A stretch of 19,727 nucleotides of DNA from the NCBI GenBank assembly GCA_012026715.1, contig VEPB01000377.1, positions 1 to 19,727 of the forward strand, in the 5' to 3' direction. The first letter of the stretch is position 1. The number at the start of each line of letters is the position of its first letter. The notes under the pieces are model-generated. The model was not told the origin of the DNA, did no database searches, and saw nothing but the letters and a program-made list of their open reading frames with translations. The stretch comes from Methylococcaceae bacterium (GTDB lineage: Bacteria; Pseudomonadota; Gammaproteobacteria; Methylococcales; Methylococcaceae). Made by a program: the position numbers and the translations under genes. Below are positions 6,281 through 14,075 of the stretch, piece by piece.

Positions 6281-7204
6281 ATGCCGTTGAGCCAGCGCCA
6301 TCCCGAGACGACCTTTCAGGGCCTCGTCTATATGACGATCGCCTGCCTGTTGTTCTCGCTGATGACCACCTGCGTGTTTGCCCTCAAACTATGCCAACCG
6401 GACTTGCCTGCCATGGTGGTGAGCCTGTTTCGAGTCCTGGTGAATCTGGCGGTACTCGCCTTGCCGGCCTGGTGGCGCCGGGATCTGGCGGGCCTGCTCG
6501 GCGACCGCCGGCCATCGCTGTGGTTGCGCGGCCTGTTTGGCTCATTGGCACTGATGCTGTCGTTCACATCGATTCAGGCCATCGGCCCCGGTGAAAGTTC
6601 TTTCCTCGGCGCCACCAGCGGCATCTTCGTGGCGCTGCTGAGTCCCCTAATATTGGGGCAGCGTCAATCCCTGATCGCCTGGCTTGCCATTGGCGGCGCC
6701 TTCGTCGGCGTTGGACTGATGTTCGACCCGCACTGGAACAGCGAAGATCTGGCTGGCCGCTCCATGGCCCTGGGCTCCGGCCTGCTGTCTGCCCTCGCTT
6801 ACCTGATGGTGGCTCGGGCCGGGCGCAGCAATTCGCCTGAATCCGTCATTTTCTATTTCTGCCTGGTCGCGGTTCTGCTTCATCTGGCCTATTTCTCAAT
6901 CCATGAACTCCGCTTGCCGGTCGCTGCGGACGCCTGGCTGGTACTTCTGGTCGGCGGCCTCGCCGCCAGCGGAGCCCAACACTTCATGACCCGAGCCTAT
7001 CAACTGGCGCCGGCCACCCTGGTCAGCGCGACCGGTTACCTTTCTCCGGTACTCAGCCTGGCTTGGGGCATCTTTCTGTTCGCCAAGATTCCGGCGCCGG
7101 CGGCCTTGTCGGGTTGCCTGCTGGTGCTGGTCAGCGGCGTCACTCTGCCGCTCCTGAGCGCCCGTCGCCACTCCCCCCAGGGGAAAGATCGGCGAAAACT
7201 GTAA
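6281..7204 (+). CDS. EamA/DMT-family transporter
   Basis: This is an inner-membrane protein of 307 residues, almost entirely hydrophobic and compatible with ten helices in two EamA repeats of about 140 residues each. Recognisable family signatures are the LFRVLVNL segment after helix 2, LRGLFGSLALMLSF, the conserved S-x-L-x-A-x-S-x-IFVALLSPLILG-type region and, in the second repeat, ALMVARAG and GYLSPVLSLAWGIFLF. Members export or import small metabolites such as amino acids; the substrate cannot be read from the sequence. The start at 6281 is preferred to the ATG at 6254, which overlaps a likely -10 element. The gene is monocistronic or followed after 190 bases by the unknown gene at 7395; its stop codon lies inside a TyrR-box-like palindrome. 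It is divergent from the OmpA-like operon. Confidence 0.85.
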   Translation: MPLSQRHPETTFQGLVYMTIACLLFSLMTTCVFALKLCQPDLPAMVVSLFRVLVNLAVLALPAWWRRDLAGLLGDRRPSLWLRGLFGSLALMLSFTSIQAIGPGESSFLGATSGIFVALLSPLILGQRQSLIAWLAIGGAFVGVGLMFDPHWNSEDLAGRSMALGSGLLSALAYLMVARAGRSNSPESVIFYFCLVAVLLHLAYFSIHELRLPVAADAWLVLLVGGLAASGAQHFMTRAYQLAPATLVSATGYLSPVLSLAWGIFLFAKIPAPAALSGCLLVLVSGVTLPLLSARRHSPQGKDRRKL

Positions 7205-7218
7205 AGAAATCTTTACAG
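7199..7218. promoter_or_regulatory. Perfect palindrome matching the TyrR box consensus
   Basis: CTGTAAAGAAATCTTTACAG has perfect 9-base arms around AA. The inner 18 bases (7200-7217) fit TGTAAA-N6-TTTACA, the strong TyrR box consensus known from E. coli. It overlaps the stop codon of the EamA gene and lies about 180 bases upstream of the unknown gene at 7395. No regulator gene is in the window, so the protein that binds is unknown. Confidence 0.5.
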
Positions 7219-7254
7219 AAAACTGTCTCGCAGAACCGGCGCTCTCGGCATGTT

Positions 7255-7272
7255 TGTAAGATTCGTCTTACA
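7255..7272. promoter_or_regulatory. Second palindrome, TGTAA-N8-TTACA, weak TyrR-box-like
   Basis: TGTAAGATTCGTCTTACA has perfect 7-base arms around TTCG. It shares the outer TGTAA and TTACA with the palindrome at 7200-7217, with centres 55 bases apart, close to five DNA turns. It keeps the G-N14-C spacing of TyrR boxes. As RNA it could also fold as a UUCG-capped hairpin. Confidence 0.45.
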
Positions 7273-7291
7273 CTCGCGCCAGAGCAAAACC

Positions 7292-7307
7292 GTAACCTTT
7301 TGGTAAC
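7292..7307. promoter_or_regulatory. Direct repeat GTAAC with 11-base period
   Basis: GTAAC occurs at 7292-7296 and 7303-7307, one helical turn apart, in a CCGTAAC-CTTT-TGGTAAC arrangement. Seven-base direct repeats with four-base spacers are typical of OmpR/PhoB-family binding sites. The match to the actual Pho box is only partial, so this is a weak candidate. Confidence 0.25.
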
Positions 7308-7394
7308 ACTGAGATCCATGGCCATGGCAAGTAAATTGCTGCACTTAAGCGGCCTTGCCATTCCCGTCGTCCGATCGAGCCACCCCAAGAACCT

Positions 7395-7937
7395 ATGCGC
7401 AATTTGTTCCGCGATTACATTGTTAGCAACGGCGGAAATTTCTATGACCTCGATGATATTTTGGCGGGCCGCTTCCGTAACAGCCGGTTGGCGAAACGCT
7501 GTGCCGAAGATCTGACTGAACTGTTCACTTTCATGCTGGTGGAATTCGAGTTGGCCGACGAATGGCTATGGCTGTTCCTGCCGGTGACGCTCGATTCGCC
7601 CATTCCTCTCGACAACGGTCTCCAAACAACCAGCCCCGCCCGGATACTCCCTAACCTGGCCGCCATCGCCACGATACCCAGCGCCGAACCGATGGTCAGG
7701 CATCGCTTTGAGATAGACCGTGTGTTCTATCTCCACGACCCGTTCACCGGCCGTATTGACTGGCTGTTCGAAAGCCGCGAAGGGATGCAGGGGCCGTTTG
7801 CCAGCAAGGCGCTCGCCGAAAAGGCTTTATTGGACTATATCCGGGCCTGCCGGCATCTCAAGCGCGAGCCGGAACCTAAACTAGAACCGCCCGATCTGTT
7901 CGCCGACGCGATCCGCAGACGAATCGCCAAGACCTGA
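7395..7937 (+). CDS. Unrecognised 180-residue protein
   Basis: I do not recognise a family with certainty. It is a soluble protein with no signal peptide or membrane span. Residues 1-60 are mixed and rich in charged residues (FRDYIVSNGGNFYDLDDIL). Residues about 60-100 are hydrophobic to proline-rich. Residues 100-150 have a distinct pattern, RHRFEIDRVFYLHDP then GRIDWLFESREG-x-QGPF-x-S followed by an A-x-x-AL-x-YI helix. It recalls small gammaproteobacterial proteins with a 'W-F-x-x-REG-x-x-GPF-x-S' core (DUF6316-like); this is a tentative memory, not a match. The C-terminus is Pro/Glu-rich, then basic. The ATG at 7395 is the only start available, because an in-frame stop lies at 7332-7334. 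There is no good ribosome binding site. Codon use is like the neighbours. It converges with tldD 11 bases away and follows a regulatory-looking gap. Confidence 0.65.
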   Translation: MRNLFRDYIVSNGGNFYDLDDILAGRFRNSRLAKRCAEDLTELFTFMLVEFELADEWLWLFLPVTLDSPIPLDNGLQTTSPARILPNLAAIATIPSAEPMVRHRFEIDRVFYLHDPFTGRIDWLFESREGMQGPFASKALAEKALLDYIRACRHLKREPEPKLEPPDLFADAIRRRIAKT

Positions 7938-7955
7938 CGGTATCCCGATCAGGTC
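7931..7955. terminator. Stop-to-stop hairpin between the unknown gene and tldD
   Basis: GACCTGA (7931-7937) and TCAGGTC (7949-7955) form a perfect 7-base inverted repeat. The 11-base loop can extend the stem by three more pairs (CGG with CCG) around one bulged A. The left arm ends with the TGA of the unknown gene and the right arm begins with the complement of the TGA of tldD. No U-tract follows. It is a probable shared 3'-end structure for the two convergent transcripts. Confidence 0.5.
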
Positions 7956-9403
7956 GCGACCGGCGCGGTTCCTCCGACGGTAAGGCCATCAACCCGCAGG
8001 GTCGGCTGGCCGACCCCCACCGGCACACTCTGGCCGTCCTTGCCACAACTGCCGACGCCGCTGTCCAGTTCCAGATCGCTGCCCACCATACTGACCCGAG
8101 TCAGGACGTCAGGCCCATTGCCCACCAGGGTGGCCCCCTTGACCGGCCGGGTGATGCGGCCGTTCTCGATCAGATAGGCCTCGCTGGCGGAAAACACGAA
8201 CTTGCCGGAGGTGATATCCACCTGGCCGCCGCCGAAGTTCTTGGCATAGAGACCGCTCTTGACCGAACCGATGATCTCGGCCGGATCGTGATGACCTGCC
8301 AGCATGTAGGTATTGGTCATGCGCGGCATGGGCAGATGGGCATAGGATTCACGCCGGCCGTTGCCGGTCGGAACGACCCCCATCAATCGGGCATTGAGCT
8401 TGTCCTGCATGTAGCCTTTGAGGATGCCGTTCTCGATCAGTACGGTGCATTGGCTGGGGGTACCCTCGTCGTCGACCGTCAAGGAACCGCGCCGCTCCGG
8501 GATGGTGCCGTCATCCACCACGGTACACAGGGGGGATGCCACCCGCTCGCCGATCCGGCCACTGAAGGCCGAGGTACCCTTGCGGTTAAAATCGCCTTCC
8601 AGACCGTGGCCGATGGCCTCATGCAGCAAGACTCCCGGCCAACCGGGTCCCAGCACCACCGTCATGTTGCCAGCCGGCGCATCGACCGCCTCCAGGTTCA
8701 CCAGGGCCTGTCGCACCGCCTCACGGGCATAGGCAAGACCGCGGTCGTCCTCGAGGAAATAACGGTAATCCTTGCGGGCGCCGCCACCGAAACTTCCCTG
8801 CTCACGCCGGCCCTGATGCTGCACGATGACCGAAACGTTCAGGCGCACCAGCGGCCGCACGTCGGCATGCATGGTGCCATCCTGCCCCACCACCATGATC
8901 ACGTCATGGGCGCCGACCAGGCTGACGATGACCTGCTCCACCCGGCTGTCCTGCCGTCTTGCCTCCTGGTCGATGCGCCGCAGCAGTTCGATCTTTTCCG
9001 TTTCCGGTAGCGACAACAGCGGGTCTTCACTGCTGTACAGGCAAACCGGACCGGTACCGCCTGCCACCGCGACCCGGCCGTCGTTCCCGCGCGTAGCAAT
9101 GGAACGGGCATTCCCGGCAGCCTCCAACAGGGTACTCAGGCCAATCTCGTCGCTGTAGGCGAACCCCTGCTTTTCCCCGGCGATGGCGCGCACTCCCATG
9201 CCCTGCTCGATGTTGTGGCTGGCATCCTTGCAGATGCCGTCTTCCAGCACCCAGGATTCATAGCGGCTGCTCTGCAGGTACACGTCCGCCGCGTCGACCG
9301 ACGCCCCCAGCAACCGGCCCATGACCTGGTCGAGATCGCCGCCCGCGAGTCCGGCTGGATGTAAGAGGGTCTGTTCCGCGATGGCAAGAGCGTTCTGATT
9401 CAT
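7949..9403 (-). CDS. tldD: Metalloprotease TldD
   Basis: This protein of 484 residues belongs to the TldD/PmbA family; the E. coli protein is of almost the same length. TldD pairs with TldE/PmbA to form a zinc protease that degrades unfolded peptides and trims leader peptides such as those of microcin B17 and CcdA. The zinc-binding motif HEAIGHGLEGD is at 261-271 (HExxxH, His261, Glu262, His266), and the conserved VGSCGKDGQ with the zinc-ligand cysteine is near the C-terminus. The start at 9403 (MNQNALA) is preferred to the in-frame ATG at 9433, which would overlap the upstream amidase gene. It is the last gene of the long minus-strand run, 20 bases after the amidase. No pmbA is in the window. 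Confidence 0.95.
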   Translation of the reverse strand: MNQNALAIAEQTLLHPAGLAGGDLDQVMGRLLGASVDAADVYLQSSRYESWVLEDGICKDASHNIEQGMGVRAIAGEKQGFAYSDEIGLSTLLEAAGNARSIATRGNDGRVAVAGGTGPVCLYSSEDPLLSLPETEKIELLRRIDQEARRQDSRVEQVIVSLVGAHDVIMVVGQDGTMHADVRPLVRLNVSVIVQHQGRREQGSFGGGARKDYRYFLEDDRGLAYAREAVRQALVNLEAVDAPAGNMTVVLGPGWPGVLLHEAIGHGLEGDFNRKGTSAFSGRIGERVASPLCTVVDDGTIPERRGSLTVDDEGTPSQCTVLIENGILKGYMQDKLNARLMGVVPTGNGRRESYAHLPMPRMTNTYMLAGHHDPAEIIGSVKSGLYAKNFGGGQVDITSGKFVFSASEAYLIENGRITRPVKGATLVGNGPDVLTRVSMVGSDLELDSGVGSCGKDGQSVPVGVGQPTLRVDGLTVGGTAPVAT

Positions 9404-9423
9404 GGTGGACTCGGCTTGAAGAA

Positions 9424-10245
9424 TTAGCGGCAACGCAGTCGGCGATGCTCCAGCACCGGGAAGGAGGTACGCACCCTGCGCAGTCGATCAGGATCGATTT
9501 CGGCGGAAACCACGCCGGCCCCGGTGGCCAGACTGGCCAGGGTCTTCCCCCAGGGATCGACCACCATACTGTGGCCATAGGTTTCGCGGCCGTTGACATG
9601 GAATCCGCCTTGATTGGAGGCTACTGTGTAACAAAGGTTCTCCACCGAGCGTGCCCGCACCAGCACATCCCAGTGATCGGCACCGGTCCGGGCGGTAAAG
9701 GCCGACGGCACCGCCAGCAAATCCATGCCGCTGTCGGCCATCTGCCGAAACAGTTCGGGGAAGCGCAGATCGTAGCAGATGGCAACCCCGAGCCGGCCGA
9801 AAGGCGTATCCAGAACCAGGGAATTCTCCCCTGGATCGATGGTATTCGATTCGAAGTATTTCTCGTCGGTCCCCGGCACGTTGACATCGAACAAATGGAT
9901 CTTGTCGTAGCGGCCGACTTGATGGCCGGCGCCATCGAAGACCAGGCAGCCCGCTTTCACCTTGCCGGCCCGCGCCTGAATCGGGATAGTCCCGCCGACC
10001 AGCCAGAGCTTGTGTTTTTCCGCGGTGCGCGCCAGGAATTCTTGAATGGGCCCCGCACCTTCGGCTTCGGCCACTTCCAGCTTATCGGCCTCGTGTAACC
10101 CCATGATGGCAAAATTTTCCGGCAACACTACCAGGGAAGCGCCCTGGCCGGCAGCCTTGTCAACCAGCCGACCGGCTTCGATCAGGTTGGCATTGACGTT
10201 GGGGCTGGATGCCATCTGCACGGCTGCGACGATGGTCTTCTTCAT
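9424..10245 (-). CDS. Carbon-nitrogen hydrolase, Nit1/YbeM-like (probable deaminated glutathione amidase)
   Basis: This is a nitrilase-superfamily enzyme of 273 residues, cytoplasmic. The catalytic triad is visible: Glu43 in LPENFA, Lys115 in RYDKIHLFD and Cys157 in ICYDLRFPEL. These flanking sequences, with the VPSAFT motif and HWDVLVRARSVEN, are typical of the Nit1 branch, which hydrolyses deaminated glutathione as metabolite repair; the exact substrate is inferred. The start ATG overlaps the yhdP stop in an ATGA arrangement (10242-10245) and is preceded by GAGGAAAA (complement of 10252-10259), so translation is likely coupled. The yhdP-nit-tldD order is common in Gammaproteobacteria such as Pseudomonas. 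Confidence 0.9.
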   Translation of the reverse strand: MKKTIVAAVQMASSPNVNANLIEAGRLVDKAAGQGASLVVLPENFAIMGLHEADKLEVAEAEGAGPIQEFLARTAEKHKLWLVGGTIPIQARAGKVKAGCLVFDGAGHQVGRYDKIHLFDVNVPGTDEKYFESNTIDPGENSLVLDTPFGRLGVAICYDLRFPELFRQMADSGMDLLAVPSAFTARTGADHWDVLVRARSVENLCYTVASNQGGFHVNGRETYGHSMVVDPWGKTLASLATGAGVVSAEIDPDRLRRVRTSFPVLEHRRLRCR

Positions 10246-13200
10246 GGTTGGTTTTCCTCAGAATCCGCTTCCAGACCGGACAGGCTCTTGAAGTCGGACC
10301 ACGTTCGATTGATCAATTCCAAAGGCATATTGCCTTCGATGCGTTCGATGGCCGGATTATCCCAGCCTCCCCTGACCTGATAGGTGGTACTGGCGATGCT
10401 GACGGTCTTCTCTCCCATCAGCGACTGGGCGAAGTTGTATGCCATGCCCACCGCGGCCCCTCCCATCAAGGCTCCCGCCACGGGAATGCTGGCCAGGGTG
10501 TGGGGCATGACGACCACGGTCTCGTCCAGATCCTTGGCCACCAGGCCTACCCGCCCGGTGACGAAGATGCGAGCCGCCGCCGCATCGATCAGAAATGCCT
10601 CGGTATTTGCCTGTCCTCCGGCCAGATGGAACACCCCCTTCATGCCGTCATAGGCCATCCCCTTGCCGAACAGATCTCTGAAATCCAGCAGCAGCAAACG
10701 ACGCAAAGTTCCTAAGTTTAACATGCCGAGCGCCCGCCCCAGGCCGGGGTCCACGTTAAGCACGCTGCCCCGCCCCAGTGCCATACGCACATCCCCCCGC
10801 AGGCTCGCCAGGCCAAATCGGTCAGGCGACCCCGGCCAATCCAGCTCGAATGCAAGCTTGGTCGGGCTACCCCGAATTTCCCTGGCGTAACCGAAATCCG
10901 CCAGCAATTCCCCCAGATCGTCCGTCGCCAGCCGTCCCTTCACTCGAGTTTCGTCGGCGCCGGCTTGGCGCAACCAGGTTCCGTTCAGCTTAAGGCTGTG
11001 ATGTTCCTTGTGCAGGCCCAAACTCGCAATCTCCAGCCCCAAGGGTAACGGCCGGGTCGTCAGCTTAAGGCTACCCAGCTCAATTCCGTGCCAGGCCGTC
11101 TTGCGGCTCGAAACCTCGATCGCCGGCAACGAGGCAGGATCCCAATCGATTTCGGAGCCGCTTTCCTGCGTCTCGCTTTTGGGTAAGCGCAGTTGATCCA
11201 GCTCCAGACGCAACACCCCCGGCTGTCCCGATGGATGCTGATAGCGGAAATTGCCGGTGCCGAAGGCAGTATCGCCTTCCCCCTGCCACCCCTCGGCCGA
11301 GCGTGTCGCCCGCAACGACACAGGGCCCAGGTCGCGCCCCTGCCAGTACAGTTCGGCCAGGTCGACATTCGCTGCAACCAGCGGAGGCCCGCTGCCGGTG
11401 CCTGCGCCATGCTTGCGCCACAACTCGTACCAGGCGGAGCCGTCCAGCACCGGCAAGCGCAAGGCCAAACTCAGCCCATCGACGACTGGCGGTGGCTCGC
11501 CGCCCCAGCCCAGCCGCCCCTGACGCAGACCGAATCCCTCGGCCGGTGGCGCCAGCAGCAGGTCGGCAAAGAATTCACGGTAGCGCAGTTTCAGTGGGGT
11601 GGGCTTGCCCCCCTGCAACTGCAGTTCGGCCCGCAGCGGGACGCGGCTGCGGCCAGACTTGGCAAAGGGCTCGGGCAGATGCACCGTTAACCCGGACAGA
11701 TCCGACTCCAGCTGCGCCCGCAGCGGCGCATCAGCCGCGTCCAGCGCTTTTGGGATCGCCAATTGCAGCCGGTAGCTGGCCTCACCGTCCAAATATTCCC
11801 AAGCGCCCCCCGGAAACATTGTCTGCAACGCCGACATCCGTACCCGGCCAACCGCGTTAACTGCGATATCGCTGCGATCCCCGGCCAGATCCAATTCCAC
11901 CGGAGAGCCTAGAAACTGCGCACGAAGCCCGTTGCCCTCCAGATCGTCGACGCTGAAATGGAGATCGCCCCCGATGCCACCGAGAGTCTGTCCGAGTTGC
12001 GGAAAACGCAAGCTCGCATCTTTCAGGCTGGCGATGCCATCGACCTTGGGTTCTCCCAGGCCGTCCCGCAAGGGCAGGTCCAGTTTCAGCGCGATACGAC
12101 TGTCACCCCCCAGGTCGGCAAATTTTCGCAACCGGCCAGGAATACTAGCGAGCGGCGAAGCCGCCAGAAAATCCATGGCCTGATTCACGCTGGCATCGAC
12201 CTCCCCGGTGACTCTCAGCCTGGGCGCGCGTTCGAGATCGGCGACTTCCGCCTTGGCCCAGCGGATGCGGCCCTCTCCAATCGTGCCCCGGTTCGCGTCG
12301 ATGGACAGGGTCGGACCGGTGAACAGCAATTTTGCGTCAACCCCTTTTAACGCCGGCCAATCGGGCTGATATCGCAGATCGACGTCGCGGCAGTCCACGG
12401 CCACCTCGAACACCCCTTCGCCGGAACGGAACGGATAAGCATGGAGCGGCCCGTTCAGCACCATGTCGACGCCGTCGACGTGCCCTGCGGTCAGGGCATC
12501 GGCGAGCCAGGCCGACGTCACCGGAATCACGCCGTACGGCAGGAAGTGCTTGCGCGCCGGCAAGTCGCCGCCACCCAGCCGTACCCGCAAATCCAGCAGG
12601 GGGGAGCCGTCGGCGCGATCCAGCCCATCCAACCCGAAATGGCCGTCAAACCGAAGACCTCGGCTTTCAAGAACCAGATCGGACGCCTGCAGCCGCCAGC
12701 CCTCGGCGCTGCGACCCCAACCAAGTTCACCGCTAAAGCGGCTGGCCACGATCGGTTCCGGAAACACGGCCGGCACCTCAACCGCGCCCTCGTCCATGCG
12801 AAAACGCATCGAACCGCCGGCGTCATCGGCGCGAACGACGGCGTTAAGCCCCGTTAGCCCCGGAGTCTGCCGCCAGGGTTTGAAACCGACATCCCGCAAT
12901 TCCGCCGCCAATGCCCAACGGACGTCATCGCGAAACCAGCTGAGCCCGTGCAATTCGCCTCGTGGCGACATGCTCTGCAGTCGTTCCCGCACCTCGGAAT
13001 CCACCGGTCCGAGGGCATCAAGGACCGCCCTCACGTCTTCAAGATTCAGCAGCGTGCTCGCCAGCGCCCACTGGTTGCCGGACGGGCCGTAACTCACGGC
13101 GAAATCAACTGGCTGCCGGGCAGGCTGAAACAGCCCGAAGCGCCAATCCTGACCGCGCAGCCGCCAGCCATCGCCTTGCCGCTGCCAACGCAACCAACCC

Positions 13201-14069
13201 GACACGCTATCAAAGGCCAACTGGCGGATGCCCTCCGGCCATCGATAACTCAGACCGGCCTGCCCCCACTCCAGCCAGGCCACCGCCTGCCGCAGCGCGG
13301 CACCGTCCCATTCGGTCCACAGTTTGAAATCGGCCATTCCGGCCTGTTGCCGCATCGGCAATCCGAACAGATCGGTCAGGCGTCCGGTCCTGACACCCCT
13401 GCCGTCCAGATAAACACGACCGTGCCAATCATCGCCGGCGAGGTCGCCCCCGATCTCGGCCACGACCTGAAGTTGGCGGCCCAGTTCCGGAGCGGGCGCC
13501 AGCGCAAAATCCACGACATGGCTTACGCCGTCATTACGCAGATCCAGGGTGAGGCGTCCGAGGCGGAACGCCCCCGGCGCACGCGCATCGTCCAGGCGCA
13601 AATCGAGAGCTTCCAGATGAAGTCGACCCACTGCCATCAACCAGTCGGGGCGGCCTTCACTGGTCGGCAACCCGACCACCGACCATCCGCCATCCGCCTG
13701 CTTCTGCAGGGTAATTTCCCCTTGCGCCAGACCAATGCCGGCCAGGACCGGCGAGCGCGCCAGCAGTGATCGCCAAGGATCGAGCGCCAGCGACAGCCGG
13801 CCGAACCTCAATGGCTCTCCTTCGGCGCCCCCCACGACCACATGTTTCAGTACGATCTGGGGATGAAACCCGCTGACGCCGGCCGTCAATTCGCCGATGC
13901 CGACGGGCTGGCCCAAGGCCTCACCCGCCAGCCGCTCCAAGTCCTCGCGATAGTCGGCCGCCAGCGGCACCAGAACGTAGCGCACCGTCAGCGAGGCCAA
14001 GGCCAGCGCCACCAACAGGGCCAGCGATAGCCAGGCCGCAAAGCGACTCAGATGGACGTGGAATTTCAA
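10242..14069 (-). CDS. yhdP: YhdP family AsmA-like envelope lipid transport protein
   Basis: This very large protein of 1275 residues matches the size of E. coli YhdP (about 1266). It has one N-terminal membrane span (residues about 10-32, LSLALLVALALASLTVRYVL) and a long repetitive beta-rich periplasmic body. The C-terminal AsmA-like conserved region contains GKGMAYDGMKG, FLIDAAAARIFVTGRVG, the MPHTLASIPVAGAL segment and YQVRGGWDNPAIER. YhdP, TamB and YdbH are known as bridge-like proteins moving phospholipids to the outer membrane. The start is a TTG at 14067-14069, MKFHVHLSRFAAW; there is no ATG nearby and no clear ribosome binding site. It lies six bases after the rng stop and in the same reading frame, so initiation probably depends on translational coupling. 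The stop overlaps the amidase start. Confidence 0.93.
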   Translation of the reverse strand: MKFHVHLSRFAAWLSLALLVALALASLTVRYVLVPLAADYREDLERLAGEALGQPVGIGELTAGVSGFHPQIVLKHVVVGGAEGEPLRFGRLSLALDPWRSLLARSPVLAGIGLAQGEITLQKQADGGWSVVGLPTSEGRPDWLMAVGRLHLEALDLRLDDARAPGAFRLGRLTLDLRNDGVSHVVDFALAPAPELGRQLQVVAEIGGDLAGDDWHGRVYLDGRGVRTGRLTDLFGLPMRQQAGMADFKLWTEWDGAALRQAVAWLEWGQAGLSYRWPEGIRQLAFDSVSGWLRWQRQGDGWRLRGQDWRFGLFQPARQPVDFAVSYGPSGNQWALASTLLNLEDVRAVLDALGPVDSEVRERLQSMSPRGELHGLSWFRDDVRWALAAELRDVGFKPWRQTPGLTGLNAVVRADDAGGSMRFRMDEGAVEVPAVFPEPIVASRFSGELGWGRSAEGWRLQASDLVLESRGLRFDGHFGLDGLDRADGSPLLDLRVRLGGGDLPARKHFLPYGVIPVTSAWLADALTAGHVDGVDMVLNGPLHAYPFRSGEGVFEVAVDCRDVDLRYQPDWPALKGVDAKLLFTGPTLSIDANRGTIGEGRIRWAKAEVADLERAPRLRVTGEVDASVNQAMDFLAASPLASIPGRLRKFADLGGDSRIALKLDLPLRDGLGEPKVDGIASLKDASLRFPQLGQTLGGIGGDLHFSVDDLEGNGLRAQFLGSPVELDLAGDRSDIAVNAVGRVRMSALQTMFPGGAWEYLDGEASYRLQLAIPKALDAADAPLRAQLESDLSGLTVHLPEPFAKSGRSRVPLRAELQLQGGKPTPLKLRYREFFADLLLAPPAEGFGLRQGRLGWGGEPPPVVDGLSLALRLPVLDGSAWYELWRKHGAGTGSGPPLVAANVDLAELYWQGRDLGPVSLRATRSAEGWQGEGDTAFGTGNFRYQHPSGQPGVLRLELDQLRLPKSETQESGSEIDWDPASLPAIEVSSRKTAWHGIELGSLKLTTRPLPLGLEIASLGLHKEHHSLKLNGTWLRQAGADETRVKGRLATDDLGELLADFGYAREIRGSPTKLAFELDWPGSPDRFGLASLRGDVRMALGRGSVLNVDPGLGRALGMLNLGTLRRLLLLDFRDLFGKGMAYDGMKGVFHLAGGQANTEAFLIDAAAARIFVTGRVGLVAKDLDETVVVMPHTLASIPVAGALMGGAAVGMAYNFAQSLMGEKTVSIASTTYQVRGGWDNPAIERIEGNMPLELINRTWSDFKSLSGLEADSEENQP

Positions 14070-14075
14070 CGGTGG

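Noticed and set aside
7318..7515. Alternative plus-strand frame beginning MAMASKLLHL over the start of the unknown gene
   Set aside because: It overlaps most of the better frame at 7395, has no ribosome binding site and reads as low-quality sequence.
12948..13769. Plus-strand open frame of 273 codons inside yhdP
   Set aside because: yhdP is intact and full length on the other strand; this frame is a shadow with no domain.
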